Source: Microbacteriaceae bacterium X2B | Lineage (GTDB): Bacteria > Actinomycetota > Actinomycetes > Actinomycetales > Microbacteriaceae | Reading direction: 5' to 3' | Length of the DNA: 43,731 bases | NCBI GenBank assembly: GCA_005502445.1 | Contig: SCPB01000018.1 | Location: 1-43,731 of the forward strand | Shown here: one piece after another, positions 1 through 10,656 of the stretch | How the letters are laid out: each line of letters opens with the position of its first letter | Position numbering within the stretch: position 1 is the stretch's first letter | Notes under the pieces: generated by a model | Told to the model about the DNA's origin: nothing | Seen by the model: only the letters and a program-made list of their open reading frames with translations | The model's database searches: none | Program-made: the position numbers and the translations under genes

Positions 1-279
1 GCCCATGGGCATGAGCACGACGATTCCGAGGGCGAGGCCGACGAGCGTCGCCGCGACGGCCTGCCAGAACGACAGCCCGAGCAGGATCGGGAACGTGCCG
101 AGCAGCACGGTCGGGAAGGTGTTGGCGCCGCCGAACTGGATGCGCATGAGGTCGACCCACGTCGAGGTGCGGTCGGCGTCGGGCACCGTGTCGATGCCGC
201 GCTGCTCGACCTCGGTCGCGCGCGGTCGCGGGTTGAGGGCCACGTCGGAGTGGTCGACAACGACTCTGTTGCCAGTCAT
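1..279 (-). CDS. NCS1-family purine/cytosine permease, N-terminal part
   Basis: Only the first 93 codons are in the window; the gene runs off the left edge. After a polar leader of about 35 residues comes a motif WVDLMRIQFGGANTFPTVLL, followed by two hydrophobic stretches ending at LGIVVLMPMG. This N-terminal pattern is typical of the NCS1 nucleobase:cation symporters (CodB/allantoin/purine permeases) of the inner membrane. The ATG is preceded by AAGGA about 8 bases upstream. It is divergent from the cyclase-family hydrolase at 365, which fits a nucleobase or related amide uptake and breakdown locus. The substrate cannot be told from this fragment. Confidence 0.8.
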   Translation of the reverse strand, partial: MTGNRVVVDHSDVALNPRPRATEVEQRGIDTVPDADRTSTWVDLMRIQFGGANTFPTVLLGTFPILLGLSFWQAVAATLVGLALGIVVLMPMG

Positions 280-364
280 GGGTGTGTCCTTCGACTTCGG
301 GGGTGGAGGAACCGGTGGGCCGACTATAGACCGGGATATGCCTGATGTGCAAAGGTTCTTGACC

Positions 365-1030
365 ATGAGGATAGAACGCGTCGTCGACCTCTCGGTGCCG
401 CTGACCGGGACCACGCAGGTCTACCCCGGGGACCCCGTCGTGTCGTTCGCGCCGCACAGCTCGATCGCCGTCGACGGCTTCAACCTGCTCGAGGTGCGCA
501 TGGGCTCGCAGAGCGGAACCCACGTCGACGCCCCGTACCACTTCGACGACGCCACTCCCCGGATCGACGAGCTGCCCCTCGAGCGCTTCGTCGGCGAGGG
601 CGTGATCGTGGATGCCCGTGATGCGGGAGAGCGCGGACGCATCACCACCGCGCACCTCGCCCCCGTACTCGACCGCCTGCAGCCCGGCCGCATCGTGCTC
701 CTCCGCACCGGCTGGAGTGCGCATTACGGCACCGCCCGTTATTTCGACCACCCTTACCTCGATCGCGAGGCGTGCGCACTGCTGCTCGAGCGGGGCATCC
801 GCACCATCGGCATCGACGCGATCAACCTCGACGAGACGCCCGATGACGACCACCCCGGCGAGGGGTTCCCCTGCCACCACCTCATCGCCGAGGTCGCGGG
901 CGTCATCATCGAGAACCTGACCGGACTCGACGGCGTCCGCAGCGCGCATCCCCTCATCTCGGTGCTGCCGCTGGCCTTCGTCGGCGCCGACGGGGCGCCC
1001 GTGCGCGCGGTCGCCATCGAAGGCGACTAG
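365..1030 (+). CDS. Cyclase family protein (kynurenine formamidase/isatin hydrolase fold)
   Basis: A 221-residue protein of the PF04199 cyclase family, metal-dependent amidohydrolases that open cyclic or formyl amides. The family motif is visible as SGTHVDAPYHF near residue 60, with the His, Asp and His that bind the metal, and a second conserved patch DAINLDETP further on. The protein starts MRIERVVDLSVPL, the usual first strand. ATG 365 is preferred, with AAAGG about ten bases upstream; ATG 338 in the same frame is the alternative. The reading frame is open further upstream, but that part overlaps the divergent permease and is not coding. The next gene, an XRE-cupin regulator 38 bases downstream, may control it. 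Substrate unknown. Confidence 0.85.
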   Translation: MRIERVVDLSVPLTGTTQVYPGDPVVSFAPHSSIAVDGFNLLEVRMGSQSGTHVDAPYHFDDATPRIDELPLERFVGEGVIVDARDAGERGRITTAHLAPVLDRLQPGRIVLLRTGWSAHYGTARYFDHPYLDREACALLLERGIRTIGIDAINLDETPDDDHPGEGFPCHHLIAEVAGVIIENLTGLDGVRSAHPLISVLPLAFVGADGAPVRAVAIEGD

Positions 1031-1068
1031 TGGCGCGCGGTGTCGGTGACGTGCCGCAGGATAGAGGC

Positions 1069-1617
1069 ATGACGAGCGACGTGAAGATCGGCGCGCGCCT
1101 GCGGGCCGCGCGGCTCGCCCGGGGCCTCACCCTCGAAGCGGTCGGCGCCGCCGCCGGGATCAGCCAGGGGTTCGTCAGCAAGCTCGAACGCGACCAGGTG
1201 TCGCCCTCGGTCGCCTCGCTCGTGGCGATCTGCGAGGCCGTGGGGCTCAAGGTCGGCGAGCTGTTCGAGCCGCCGCCCTCGCAGATCGTGCGCGCGGGGC
1301 ACGGCGCCCCCATCAACTTCGGCGGCGAGGGTGCGGAGGAGTTTCTGCTCACGCCCGGCACGCAGAACGAGGTCGACGTGATCCACTCGATCATCGAGCC
1401 GGGCGGCACGGCCGGCGACGACCTCTACAGCCTCGATTGCGAGGTCGAGTTCGTCTACGTGCTCGACGGCCGCATCACCGTGATCCTCGGCGATGACGAG
1501 CACGAGCTCGCCACCGGCGACTCGATGACGTTCCGCGGCCGCGACCCCCACGCCTGGCGCAACACCTCGAACACCGAGAGCTGCGAAGTGCTGTGGGTGC
1601 TCGCACCGGCGACCTAG
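1069..1617 (+). CDS. XRE-family transcriptional regulator with C-terminal cupin
   Basis: A 182-residue regulator. Residues 5-65 form an XRE/HTH_3 DNA-binding domain (RLRAARLARGLTLEAVG, then AAGISQGFVSKLERDQVSPS). Residues about 100-180 form a small cupin barrel (FVYVLDGRITVILGDDEHEL, then GDSMTFRGRDPHAWRN). This two-domain design is common in regulators of amino acid, polyamine and nucleobase catabolism, where the cupin senses a small ligand. The ATG at 1069 starts the canonical HTH. It follows the cyclase gene by 38 bases and is probably co-transcribed, so local regulation of the hydrolase and permease is a reasonable inference. Confidence 0.88.
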   Translation: MTSDVKIGARLRAARLARGLTLEAVGAAAGISQGFVSKLERDQVSPSVASLVAICEAVGLKVGELFEPPPSQIVRAGHGAPINFGGEGAEEFLLTPGTQNEVDVIHSIIEPGGTAGDDLYSLDCEVEFVYVLDGRITVILGDDEHELATGDSMTFRGRDPHAWRNTSNTESCEVLWVLAPAT

Positions 1618-1669
1618 TCGCGGCGAGCATCCGCCGCATCATCGCCCCGCGGCAGCCCCGTCGACGGCG

Positions 1670-2131
1670 TCAGCGGCGCCGGAACGCCACCGGCTCCTCG
1701 ACGTAGGGCGCCCACAGCTCGCGCTCGCGGTCGCTGATGCGGCGCGGGCGCCCCGTCTGCTCGTCGACCAGCACGAGCGTCGACATGGCCCGGGCGAAGA
1801 CGATCGGCGGCTTGGCCGCCGCGGGCGAGCAGAGCTCGTAGCAGACGTCGAGGCTCGCCCCGCCGAGCGCGCCGATCCAGAGCTGCACGTCGAGCGGGTC
1901 GCGCAGGTGCGGGATCGGCGCGAGGTACTCCACCTCCTGGCGCGCGATGAGGCTCTGTGCCCCCTCGTCGATGTGCAGCTCGGGCAGCGGCGTCGCCGAC
2001 GCGCCCCGGCCGCGCCAGAACACCTCGATGCGCGCCTCTTCCAGCAGAGTCAGCAGGCGGGCGTTGTTGACGTGCCCGTAGGCGTCGAGGTCGCTCCAGC
2101 GCAGCGCGATCGGCACGTGGATGCGCGTCAT
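1670..2131 (-). CDS. Acyl-CoA thioesterase, hotdog fold
   Basis: A 153-residue single hotdog protein of the 4-hydroxybenzoyl-CoA thioesterase type, which hydrolyses acyl-CoA thioesters in the cytosol. The N-terminal signature LRWSDLDAYGHVNNARLL carries the catalytic Asp and the HVNN turn found in YbgC/FadM-like enzymes. The length is normal. ATG 2131 follows GGAGG about 8 bases upstream on this strand. It lies 50 bases downstream of ettA in the same direction, so it is probably the last gene of the lipoprotein-ettA-thioesterase operon. The acyl substrate cannot be inferred. Confidence 0.9.
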   Translation of the reverse strand: MTRIHVPIALRWSDLDAYGHVNNARLLTLLEEARIEVFWRGRGASATPLPELHIDEGAQSLIARQEVEYLAPIPHLRDPLDVQLWIGALGGASLDVCYELCSPAAAKPPIVFARAMSTLVLVDEQTGRPRRISDRERELWAPYVEEPVAFRRR

Positions 2132-2181
2132 CGTCGCCTCCTTCCGATCGTCCGAGCGGGCGGGCTGCGTCTGCGGCCGGA

Positions 2182-3864
<1,683 letters not shown>

Positions 3865-3868
3865 GCCC

Positions 3869-4363
3869 TCAGTCTAGGGAGGCGGTCGCCCCCACCAGGC
3901 ACGCTCCCGAGGCGAGCACGGGCGCCGTCGTCGTCGCGAGGCCTTCGTCGTCGACCTGCCCGAGCAGGCAGCTCTCGCCGAGCCTGACCGAGAACAGGAG
4001 GGCGTCGACGGGCAGGCCGATCGCGGTCTCGTCGGGCGTGACCTGCATCGCCGCCCGGTCGAAGCCGGCGGCGGTGAGCGCGTCGACCACGACGCCACCG
4101 GTGGGCCGGGCGCCGCCCGCGACGAGCCGCTCGAGCGTCGCCGTGAAGTACTCCAGGTTCGCCTCGGCGTCGCCCCCGGGGTCGAGGGCCGGCCCGCTGG
4201 ACTCGCTCGCCGTCGGCTGCGGCTCGGGCACAGCGGTGGCAGGCGGCCTGCTTGCCGTGGGCGAGACGGCCGGGCCGGGCGACGCCGCGCATCCGGCGAC
4301 CATGGCCGCGATCGCGAGCGGGGCGACGAAGACGACGGATGCCCGCCTCGCGCTTGCGCGCAT
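3869..4363 (-). CDS. Putative lipoprotein (DUF6993-like)
   Basis: A 164-residue protein with a lipoprotein signal: a basic start (MRASARRAS), a hydrophobic core and a lipobox AMVAGC with Cys 25 as the lipidation site. A Pro/Thr/Ser-rich linker (about 28-60) leads to a compact C-terminal domain that contains two further cysteines (GESCLLG and SGACLVG), probably a disulfide. The pattern matches small lipoproteins of Microbacteriaceae annotated as DUF6993; I recognise this by resemblance only. It directly precedes ettA, with a 4-base gap. The function is unknown. Confidence 0.8.
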   Translation of the reverse strand: MRASARRASVVFVAPLAIAAMVAGCAASPGPAVSPTASRPPATAVPEPQPTASESSGPALDPGGDAEANLEYFTATLERLVAGGARPTGGVVVDALTAAGFDRAAMQVTPDETAIGLPVDALLFSVRLGESCLLGQVDDEGLATTTAPVLASGACLVGATASLD

Positions 4364-4502
4364 CCTCGACCGCCTCTCCGCCGCGTCGGGCGGCCGCTCG
4401 ACCGCAGTCTACGGGCGGGGAGCTCACGCCGAGCAGCGCGGCGGCATCCGCGTCCGCTGAGCCGCCGCGCAACCGTGTTCGAGACGCGCTACCGACGCGG
4501 GG

Positions 4503-5003
4503 TCAGAACGGCGTCGAGGTCGCCGGGTCGGCGAGTTTCGACGCCGTGAGCGTCGAGGCGTCGTCGGGCACCTCGACCTCATCGGGCGCCTCCGGTTCGG
4601 ACGCCGGAGACGAATCGGACTCGGCGCCCGCGTCGCTGCGCCCGATGATGACGCTGCGGGTGAAGCTCGACCGGCCCCACGTGAGGTCGTGACCCACGGC
4701 ATCCGCATCGATCTCGATCGTCGTGCCGGTCTTCTCCCCGCTCGTCCAGTCCCGGATGCGCACGCGACCGGTCACGATGACGCGCTCGCCCTTCTGCACC
4801 GAGCTGGCGACGTGCGTGCCGAGCTGACGGAACGAGGTGATCGTGTACCAGTTGGTGTCGCCGTCGATCCATGAGCTCGAGGCTCGGTCGAACCGGCGCT
4901 GATTGCTCGCGAGCCGGAAGCTCGTGATGGCGAGCCCTTCGCTTGTCACGATGTGGCGCGGGCTCGTGGCGACGAGCCCGGTGAGGGTGATGGTGTCGGT
5001 CAT
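4503..5003 (-). CDS. ssb: Single-stranded DNA-binding protein
   Basis: A 166-residue SSB: residues 1-110 form the OB fold (ITLTGLVATSPRHIVTSEG, then ASNQRRFDRASSSWIDGDTN, WYTITSFRQLGTHVASSVQK, GERVIVTGRVRIRDW). A low-complexity acidic tail follows. The C-terminal tip reads DPATSTPF: it keeps the final Pro-Phe, but the usual run of aspartates just before it is absent, although acidic residues are frequent 20-50 residues upstream. Genes like this are common second ssb paralogues in actinobacteria. The start is well supported by AGGAGG 6 bases before the ATG. It stands apart from the lipoprotein gene by 139 bases without an obvious gene. Confidence 0.93.
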   Translation of the reverse strand: MTDTITLTGLVATSPRHIVTSEGLAITSFRLASNQRRFDRASSSWIDGDTNWYTITSFRQLGTHVASSVQKGERVIVTGRVRIRDWTSGEKTGTTIEIDADAVGHDLTWGRSSFTRSVIIGRSDAGAESDSSPASEPEAPDEVEVPDDASTLTASKLADPATSTPF

Positions 5004-5027
5004 GGCGTCCTCCTGTCGTGGATGGGA

Positions 5028-5069
5028 GGGGCGCCGGCCGGTCCGTGCCGGGAAAACGACCGGCGCCCC
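5028..5069. repeat. Inverted repeat upstream of ssb
   Basis: Perfect 10-base arms GGGGCGCCGG (5028-5037) and CCGGCGCCCC (5060-5069) flank a 22-base spacer. They are followed by a second short pair, CGCCC/GGGCG, around 5069-5086. The element sits between the small gene at 5173 and the ssb start at 5003, so it could be a terminator for the upstream gene or an mRNA leader structure for ssb. There is no T-run. Confidence 0.5.
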
Positions 5070-5172
5070 GCCCGAGAGTGTGGGCGGAGCGCCGGCGAAC
5101 CAGTGCGGCGGGCGGCTCGATCGACAAGAACGGCCGCGACCGCGCGCCTGGGGAGGAGCCGCGGCTGGCGGG

Positions 5173-5385
5173 TCAGTGCTCCCGGAAGTCCGGGCGCTCG
5201 GCACCCGGGCCGAGGGCCGCGTGCAGCGCCCGCTTGGCCACATCGAGGCTGTCGAACGGGCCGCGCGCCTCAGCGTCGCCGCGCAGCCGCACGTGGAACG
5301 CCTCGCCGGTGCGGTGGATCGAGCCGACCGTTCCCGCCGGCCCGGCCGCAACCCAAGTCTGCTCCATCTCGGTGGACATGCTCAT
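5173..5385 (-). CDS. Small conserved-looking hypothetical protein
   Basis: A 70-residue cytosolic protein with no signal or membrane segment. It has alternating beta-like segments (TVGSIHRTGEAFHVRLRG) followed by a helix (SLDVAKRALHAALGPG), an arrangement seen in small actinobacterial proteins of unknown role. GGGAG lies about 10 bases before the first ATG (5385); a second ATG two codons later (5379) is equally possible. Codon use fits the surroundings, and the frame is the only plausible one here. I do not recognise the family. Confidence 0.6.
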   Translation of the reverse strand: MSMSTEMEQTWVAAGPAGTVGSIHRTGEAFHVRLRGDAEARGPFDSLDVAKRALHAALGPGAERPDFREH

Positions 5386-5476
5386 GATCGAGCTCCCTTC
5401 GTTCGTCGCACGAGTCGTGGTGCGCCGCCGACGCTACGCCCCTCGCGAGCGCGTGTCGAGCCCCGATGCGGGGTGC

Positions 5477-6004
5477 TCAGGCACTCTTCACGTACGGCGC
5501 GTACGAGGCCCGGATCTTGTTCACCTTGGGCAGAGCGACGGCGAGGCAGTAGCCCTGACCGGGGTTCTTGGCGAAGAAATCCTGGTGGTACTCCTCGGCG
5601 TCGAACCACTCCCCGAGCGGCGAGATCTCGGTGACGATGCCGCCCTCCCAGTAGCGGTCGGCGCGGTCGCGCGCGGCCTCGAACAGCGCCTTCTCCTCCT
5701 CATCGGCGTAGAACATCGCTGAGCGGTACTGCGTGCCGACGTCGGCGCCCTGGCGGTTGAGCTGCCGGGGGTCGTGCAGCGTGAAGAACACGTCGAGGAT
5801 CACGTCGGCGGGGATCACCTCGGGGTCGAAGACGACCTCGACCGCTTCGGCGTGACCCGTCGATCCCGTGCAGACGAGTTCGTACGAGGGGTGTGCGACG
5901 TGGCCGCCGGTGTAGCCGGAGACGACGTCGTGGACGCCGTCGAGAACGCGGTAGACGGCGTCGAGGCACCAGAAGCAGCCGCCGGCGAGATGGAAGGTTC
6001 GCAT
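5477..6004 (-). CDS. msrA: Peptide-methionine (S)-S-oxide reductase MsrA
   Basis: A 175-residue MsrA, the cytosolic repair enzyme that reduces the S-epimer of methionine sulfoxide using thioredoxin. The catalytic motif GGCFWC is at residues 8-13, with Cys 10 as the nucleophile. The family blocks GYTGGHVAHPSYELVCTGST, GHAEAVEV and RQGADVGTQYRS are all present. A likely resolving cysteine is in GQGYC near the C-terminus. Start ATG 6004 aligns with the family. A GC-rich hairpin (5458-5478) overlaps the stop codon and may end the transcript. It is divergent from the aldo/keto reductase at 6101, with a palindrome between them. Confidence 0.96.
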   Translation of the reverse strand: MRTFHLAGGCFWCLDAVYRVLDGVHDVVSGYTGGHVAHPSYELVCTGSTGHAEAVEVVFDPEVIPADVILDVFFTLHDPRQLNRQGADVGTQYRSAMFYADEEEKALFEAARDRADRYWEGGIVTEISPLGEWFDAEEYHQDFFAKNPGQGYCLAVALPKVNKIRASYAPYVKSA

Positions 6005-6051
6005 GCCGTCATCGTACGCAGTCCGGCCGGGCGCGAGCCGAGCATCCGCCC

Positions 6052-6068
6052 CGTATCGAATCGATACG
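6052..6068. promoter_or_regulatory. Palindrome between msrA and the aldo/keto reductase
   Basis: CGTATCGAATCGATACG has 7-base inverted arms around AAT. It lies 48 bases upstream of msrA and 33 bases upstream of the divergent aldo/keto reductase, where a dimeric repressor would act on both promoters. Operator function is inferred from symmetry and position only. Confidence 0.4.
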
Positions 6069-6100
6069 ATCGGCCCCGACGCGGGGCTAAGGTTGAGGTC

Positions 6101-7120
<1,020 letters not shown>

Positions 7121-8071
7121 GTGGGCTACCTCCTCGCCCTCGCGGCCGCGGTTCTCTTCGGCGCGAACGGCAGCGTCACCAAGATCACGATGGAGGCGGG
7201 GCTGAGCCCCGCGCAGGTCACGCAGTTCCGCCTGATCGGCACCGCGATCGTCGCCGGTCTCGTGCTCCTCGCGATCGACCGGCGCGCGTTCCGCCTGCCC
7301 AGACGGCAATGGCCGATCATGCTCGTGCTCGGCGTCGTCGGCGTCGCGCTGCTGCAGGCGACCTACGCCGCCGCCGTGCAGCTGCTACCCGTGGGGATCG
7401 CTCTGCTGCTCGAGTACACCGCCGTGCTCATGGTGGCCCTCGTCGCCTACTTCTTCCTCAAAGAGCAGGTGAGGGCGCGGCTCTGGATCGCCATCGGCCT
7501 CGTGCTCGCGGGCCTCGCCGTCGTCGCGCGCGTCTGGGCGAGCACCCTCGACGCGCTCGGCGTCGTCCTCGCGATCGCCGCCGCCGTGTGCCTCGCCCTG
7601 TACTTCCTCATCGGCGAGCGCCAGGTCGCGGCGACCTCCGCCCTCGCGGTCTCGTTCTGGACGATGCTCATCGCGACCGTGTTCTGGTCGTTCGTGAGCG
7701 GCTGGTGGCTGCTCGACCCCGGCGTCTTCACGACGCCCGTCGACCTCGGCGGAGCGCACGGCTCGCTCGTCGTTCCGATGTGGCTGCCCCTGAGCTGGAA
7801 CGTGGTGCTCGGCACCTTCGCGCCCTTCCTGCTGAGCCTCGCCGCCCTGCGCCATCTGCCGGCGACGGCGGCGGGCATCGTCGCCTCGTCGGAGGTCGTC
7901 TTCGCCTTCGCCGTCGCGTGGGCGTGGCTCGGCGAGACCCTCGACCTCGTGCAGATCATCGGGGCGGCGGTCGTGCTCGCGGGGATCATCCTGGCCCAGA
8001 CGGCGCGCGCCGGGAAGATCGTCGATGCCGACCTCGCCCTCGCGACCGGGCCGACCCCGACGATTCGCTGA
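7121..8071 (+). CDS. EamA-family (DMT superfamily) transporter
   Basis: A 316-residue inner-membrane protein with ten hydrophobic helices arranged as two EamA repeats of five (about residues 1-135 and 145-300). The first helix carries AAVLFGANGSVTKITMEAGL, typical of drug/metabolite exporters related to RhtA/YdcZ. The GTG start immediately follows the TAG of the aldo/keto reductase gene, so translational coupling is likely. The substrate is unknown; the neighbour suggests a possible role in export of small metabolites, but that is inference. Confidence 0.9.
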   Translation: MGYLLALAAAVLFGANGSVTKITMEAGLSPAQVTQFRLIGTAIVAGLVLLAIDRRAFRLPRRQWPIMLVLGVVGVALLQATYAAAVQLLPVGIALLLEYTAVLMVALVAYFFLKEQVRARLWIAIGLVLAGLAVVARVWASTLDALGVVLAIAAAVCLALYFLIGERQVAATSALAVSFWTMLIATVFWSFVSGWWLLDPGVFTTPVDLGGAHGSLVVPMWLPLSWNVVLGTFAPFLLSLAALRHLPATAAGIVASSEVVFAFAVAWAWLGETLDLVQIIGAAVVLAGIILAQTARAGKIVDADLALATGPTPTIR

Positions 8072-8142
8072 CGAATCCCGGGATGCTCGCCGCGGGTGTG
8101 GCGAAAACCCCGCCCGCACGCCCGCAGCGGTACCCTGCGAGC

Positions 8143-9060
8143 ATGCAATGGGGGAATGATCTTCTGGAATGGCTGGCCTCGGACGAGGGCTGGCGCGTGC
8201 TGTCGGGAGCGATAATCCCGGCCCTGGCGATCATCGTGGCCGGCATCATCGCCGGTCTCATCGGCCGCGGATCGACCAAGCGCGTCATCGCGCAGTACAA
8301 CCGCGACGCTCTCACCGCTGCGGTGCAGGGCCTCGTGCTCGCGGGTCGCAAGGCGGCCGGCTGGAACGCGATCGGAACGGTCGAACGCGTGCAGGTCGAC
8401 CACCTGATCGGTGAAGCCGAGACGCGGATCCGCCTGCTGCCCGTCGCGGGAGCGGCGCTCGCCGCGAACTGGGCGGCCCACCAGCTGGAGGACATGAAGC
8501 GCAATTCGGCCGGCTTCTCCTTCCAGGCCCAGCAGACGCTCGCCGAGTACCGCGACCGCCTCATCGCGTGGAGCGAGAAGCCGCGCAGCGCGAAGAAGCT
8601 CTTCGGCGCCGACCTCGAGCGCTGGAAGTACGAAGCCGACCCCGCCGAGCAGCAGCTCGTCGCCGAGCAGGCGCAGTGGGAGGCCCAGCGCACTCCCGAC
8701 CGCGAGTCGGCGGCGGTGACCCCGGTGATCTCCACCACGACGGCGACCGCGGGCACGAGCGGTGCGGCAGGAGCAGCGTCGCCCACGACGCGCGCAGGCG
8801 ACGAGCCTCCCGTCACTCCCCCGCACGCCGGTACGCCTCTCGTCGTCACGACGCCCTTCGCACCGAACCTCACCGGGGCGACCTCGAGCGCGGCGCCCGT
8901 CACCGAGCGCGATGCCGATCGCGGGGCCGTTCCGACACGGGCCTGGGTCACCGAGACCGGCGCCGGTCGCAGCCCGGCGACGACGGGCGACGACGATGCC
9001 CCAGCGCCGCGCCCCGCTCAATCGGTGCGCGACCGTTTCGATGAGGACGACGACCGCTAA
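8143..9060 (+). CDS. Membrane-anchored hypothetical protein
   Basis: A 305-residue protein with one N-terminal membrane helix (about residues 18-42, SGAIIPALAIIVAGIIAGLI). A helical charged domain follows (about 45-190; KRVIAQYNRDALTAAVQG and later EYRDRLIAWSEKPRSAKKLF), then a long Thr/Ala/Pro-rich, probably disordered tail that ends in acidic residues. I do not recognise a named family; similar single-pass proteins occur across Microbacteriaceae. ATG 8143 is chosen because the membrane helix follows it at once. Its stop codon overlaps the stop codon of the convergent decarboxylase gene. Confidence 0.75.
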   Translation: MQWGNDLLEWLASDEGWRVLSGAIIPALAIIVAGIIAGLIGRGSTKRVIAQYNRDALTAAVQGLVLAGRKAAGWNAIGTVERVQVDHLIGEAETRIRLLPVAGAALAANWAAHQLEDMKRNSAGFSFQAQQTLAEYRDRLIAWSEKPRSAKKLFGADLERWKYEADPAEQQLVAEQAQWEAQRTPDRESAAVTPVISTTTATAGTSGAAGAASPTTRAGDEPPVTPPHAGTPLVVTTPFAPNLTGATSSAAPVTERDADRGAVPTRAWVTETGAGRSPATTGDDDAPAPRPAQSVRDRFDEDDDR

Positions 9061-10475
9061 CCGGTCGGCACTGCCACCCCGTCATGCGTCGCCGCGTAGG
9101 CGCGCCGCGACCACATCGACACGTGGTGGTGCATCTCGGGGATGAGCGGCTCGTGCTCGGGCTTCATGAGCACGCTGCGCATGATGCGCGCCGCCGGAGC
9201 GTCGGCCGCGAGATCGATGCCGCGCATCCTCAGCTGCTCGGGTTTGACGACGTAGGTCGCCAGGTGCGTCTGCTGCGGCCGCGTCGTGTCGGCCGCCATC
9301 TCGAAGATGGCGTGGCTCACACGATCGAGCTCGGCCATCGTGCGCACGCGCGGCAGGTAGGTGATGATGTCGAGTTCCGGGCGCTGGTACGGCTGCAGGA
9401 TGTCCGACTCGGCGATGAGACCGTGCCAGGTCTGCGCCGCACGGTAGCCGGGCAGCACGATGCCGCCGAGCCCCTGCTTCGTGAGCGGGAACACCCGCAG
9501 CGTCGCCCACAGCGCCGCCGCGCTCGCCCCCGCGCGCGAGCACTCGAGCTGGATCTCGCCGAAGTGCCGCTCGGTGCTCGCGAAGTACGTGTACGGCGAC
9601 TCGTGGTGGTAGTACCGCAGGATCGACTGGTCGTTGAAGAGTACGGCACCGCAGCCGTAGGGCTGCAGGCCGTGCTTGTGCGGGTCGACGACGACCGAGT
9701 CGGCGTCCTTGATCGCGCGGAAGTGCCGGGCGGTCTCGGGGTCGAGCTCGTCGGCGATGATCGAGAAGAACCCGCCGTAGGCGGTGTCGACGTGGATGCG
9801 CGCGCCGTACCGGCGCGCGAGCGGGATGATGTCGGCGAGAGGGTCGACCGCTCCGAGGCCCGTCGTTCCAAGGGTCGCGACGACGACGCCGATGCGGCCC
9901 GTCGCGAGCTCGGCCTCGAGGGCGTCGAGGTCCATGCGCCCCGTCGCCGTGGTGGGGATGCCCATGGTGTCGATGCCGAGCACCTCGCCCATGCGCGAAT
10001 GCGTGTAGTGGGCATCCTGGCTGTGCGCGATCGCCTTGCCGGGCGCGATCTCGCGACTGATCCACAGCGCCTCGAGGTTGGCGGTCGTGCCGCTCGAGGT
10101 CAGGTGACCCATGTACTCCCTCGGGTAGTCGAACATCGCCGCGAGCTGGTCGAGCACCTCGTGCTCCATGGCCGTGGTCGCGCGGCTCGCGTCGATCGAG
10201 TGGTTGTTGGGGTTGAGCTGCATCGTCGCGACGTACGCCGCCATCGCCACGGGGTGCGGCGGCTTGAGCATCTGGCCGGCGTACTGCGGGTGGAAGTACG
10301 GGAAGTCGGCGTCGAGCCGGTCGACGAGCTCGCCGAGAACGGCGTGCACCGTCTCGGGGTCGGCATGGGTCGAGGGATGCTGATCCCAGCTTCCGTAGGT
10401 CGCCTTCAGGTCGTCGATGCCGGTCGAGACCAGCGGCAGCAGTTCTGCCAGGGTCACCGGTCGCTTCTCGCTCAC
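9057..10475 (-). CDS. Group II PLP-dependent amino acid decarboxylase
   Basis: A 472-residue enzyme of the PF00282 group (glutamate, aspartate, tyrosine and aromatic amino acid decarboxylases). Recognisable blocks are NPNNHSIDASRATTAMEHEV, GHLTSSGTTANLEALWISRE, the HVDTAYGGFF segment whose Asp contacts the PLP nitrogen, and the Schiff-base lysine in VVVDPHKHGLQPYGCGAVLF. The start is GTG 10475, with AAGGAG 6 bases upstream. The upstream extension of the frame to 10691 is non-coding. The substrate is uncertain: resemblance is closest to tyrosine/aspartate-type decarboxylases. It is transcribed alone and overlaps the convergent gene by 4 bases. Confidence 0.93.
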   Translation of the reverse strand: MSEKRPVTLAELLPLVSTGIDDLKATYGSWDQHPSTHADPETVHAVLGELVDRLDADFPYFHPQYAGQMLKPPHPVAMAAYVATMQLNPNNHSIDASRATTAMEHEVLDQLAAMFDYPREYMGHLTSSGTTANLEALWISREIAPGKAIAHSQDAHYTHSRMGEVLGIDTMGIPTTATGRMDLDALEAELATGRIGVVVATLGTTGLGAVDPLADIIPLARRYGARIHVDTAYGGFFSIIADELDPETARHFRAIKDADSVVVDPHKHGLQPYGCGAVLFNDQSILRYYHHESPYTYFASTERHFGEIQLECSRAGASAAALWATLRVFPLTKQGLGGIVLPGYRAAQTWHGLIAESDILQPYQRPELDIITYLPRVRTMAELDRVSHAIFEMAADTTRPQQTHLATYVVKPEQLRMRGIDLAADAPAARIMRSVLMKPEHEPLIPEMHHHVSMWSRRAYAATHDGVAVPTG

Positions 10476-10656
10476 ACCGCACTCCTTCGTGTGGATGGTG
10501 GCCCCCGGTCGGCCGGGTGGGCCTCGCGGGGATGTCGGTGCCGAGTCTACGGAGGGCGGAGGGTTGTTCGGTAGCGAACGAGTGGCGCCCTCGGCAGTGG
10601 TCGGGGCCACAGTGATCGGGGTCTTCCCGCACGTAGGTGATACCACAGTGGTGAGG

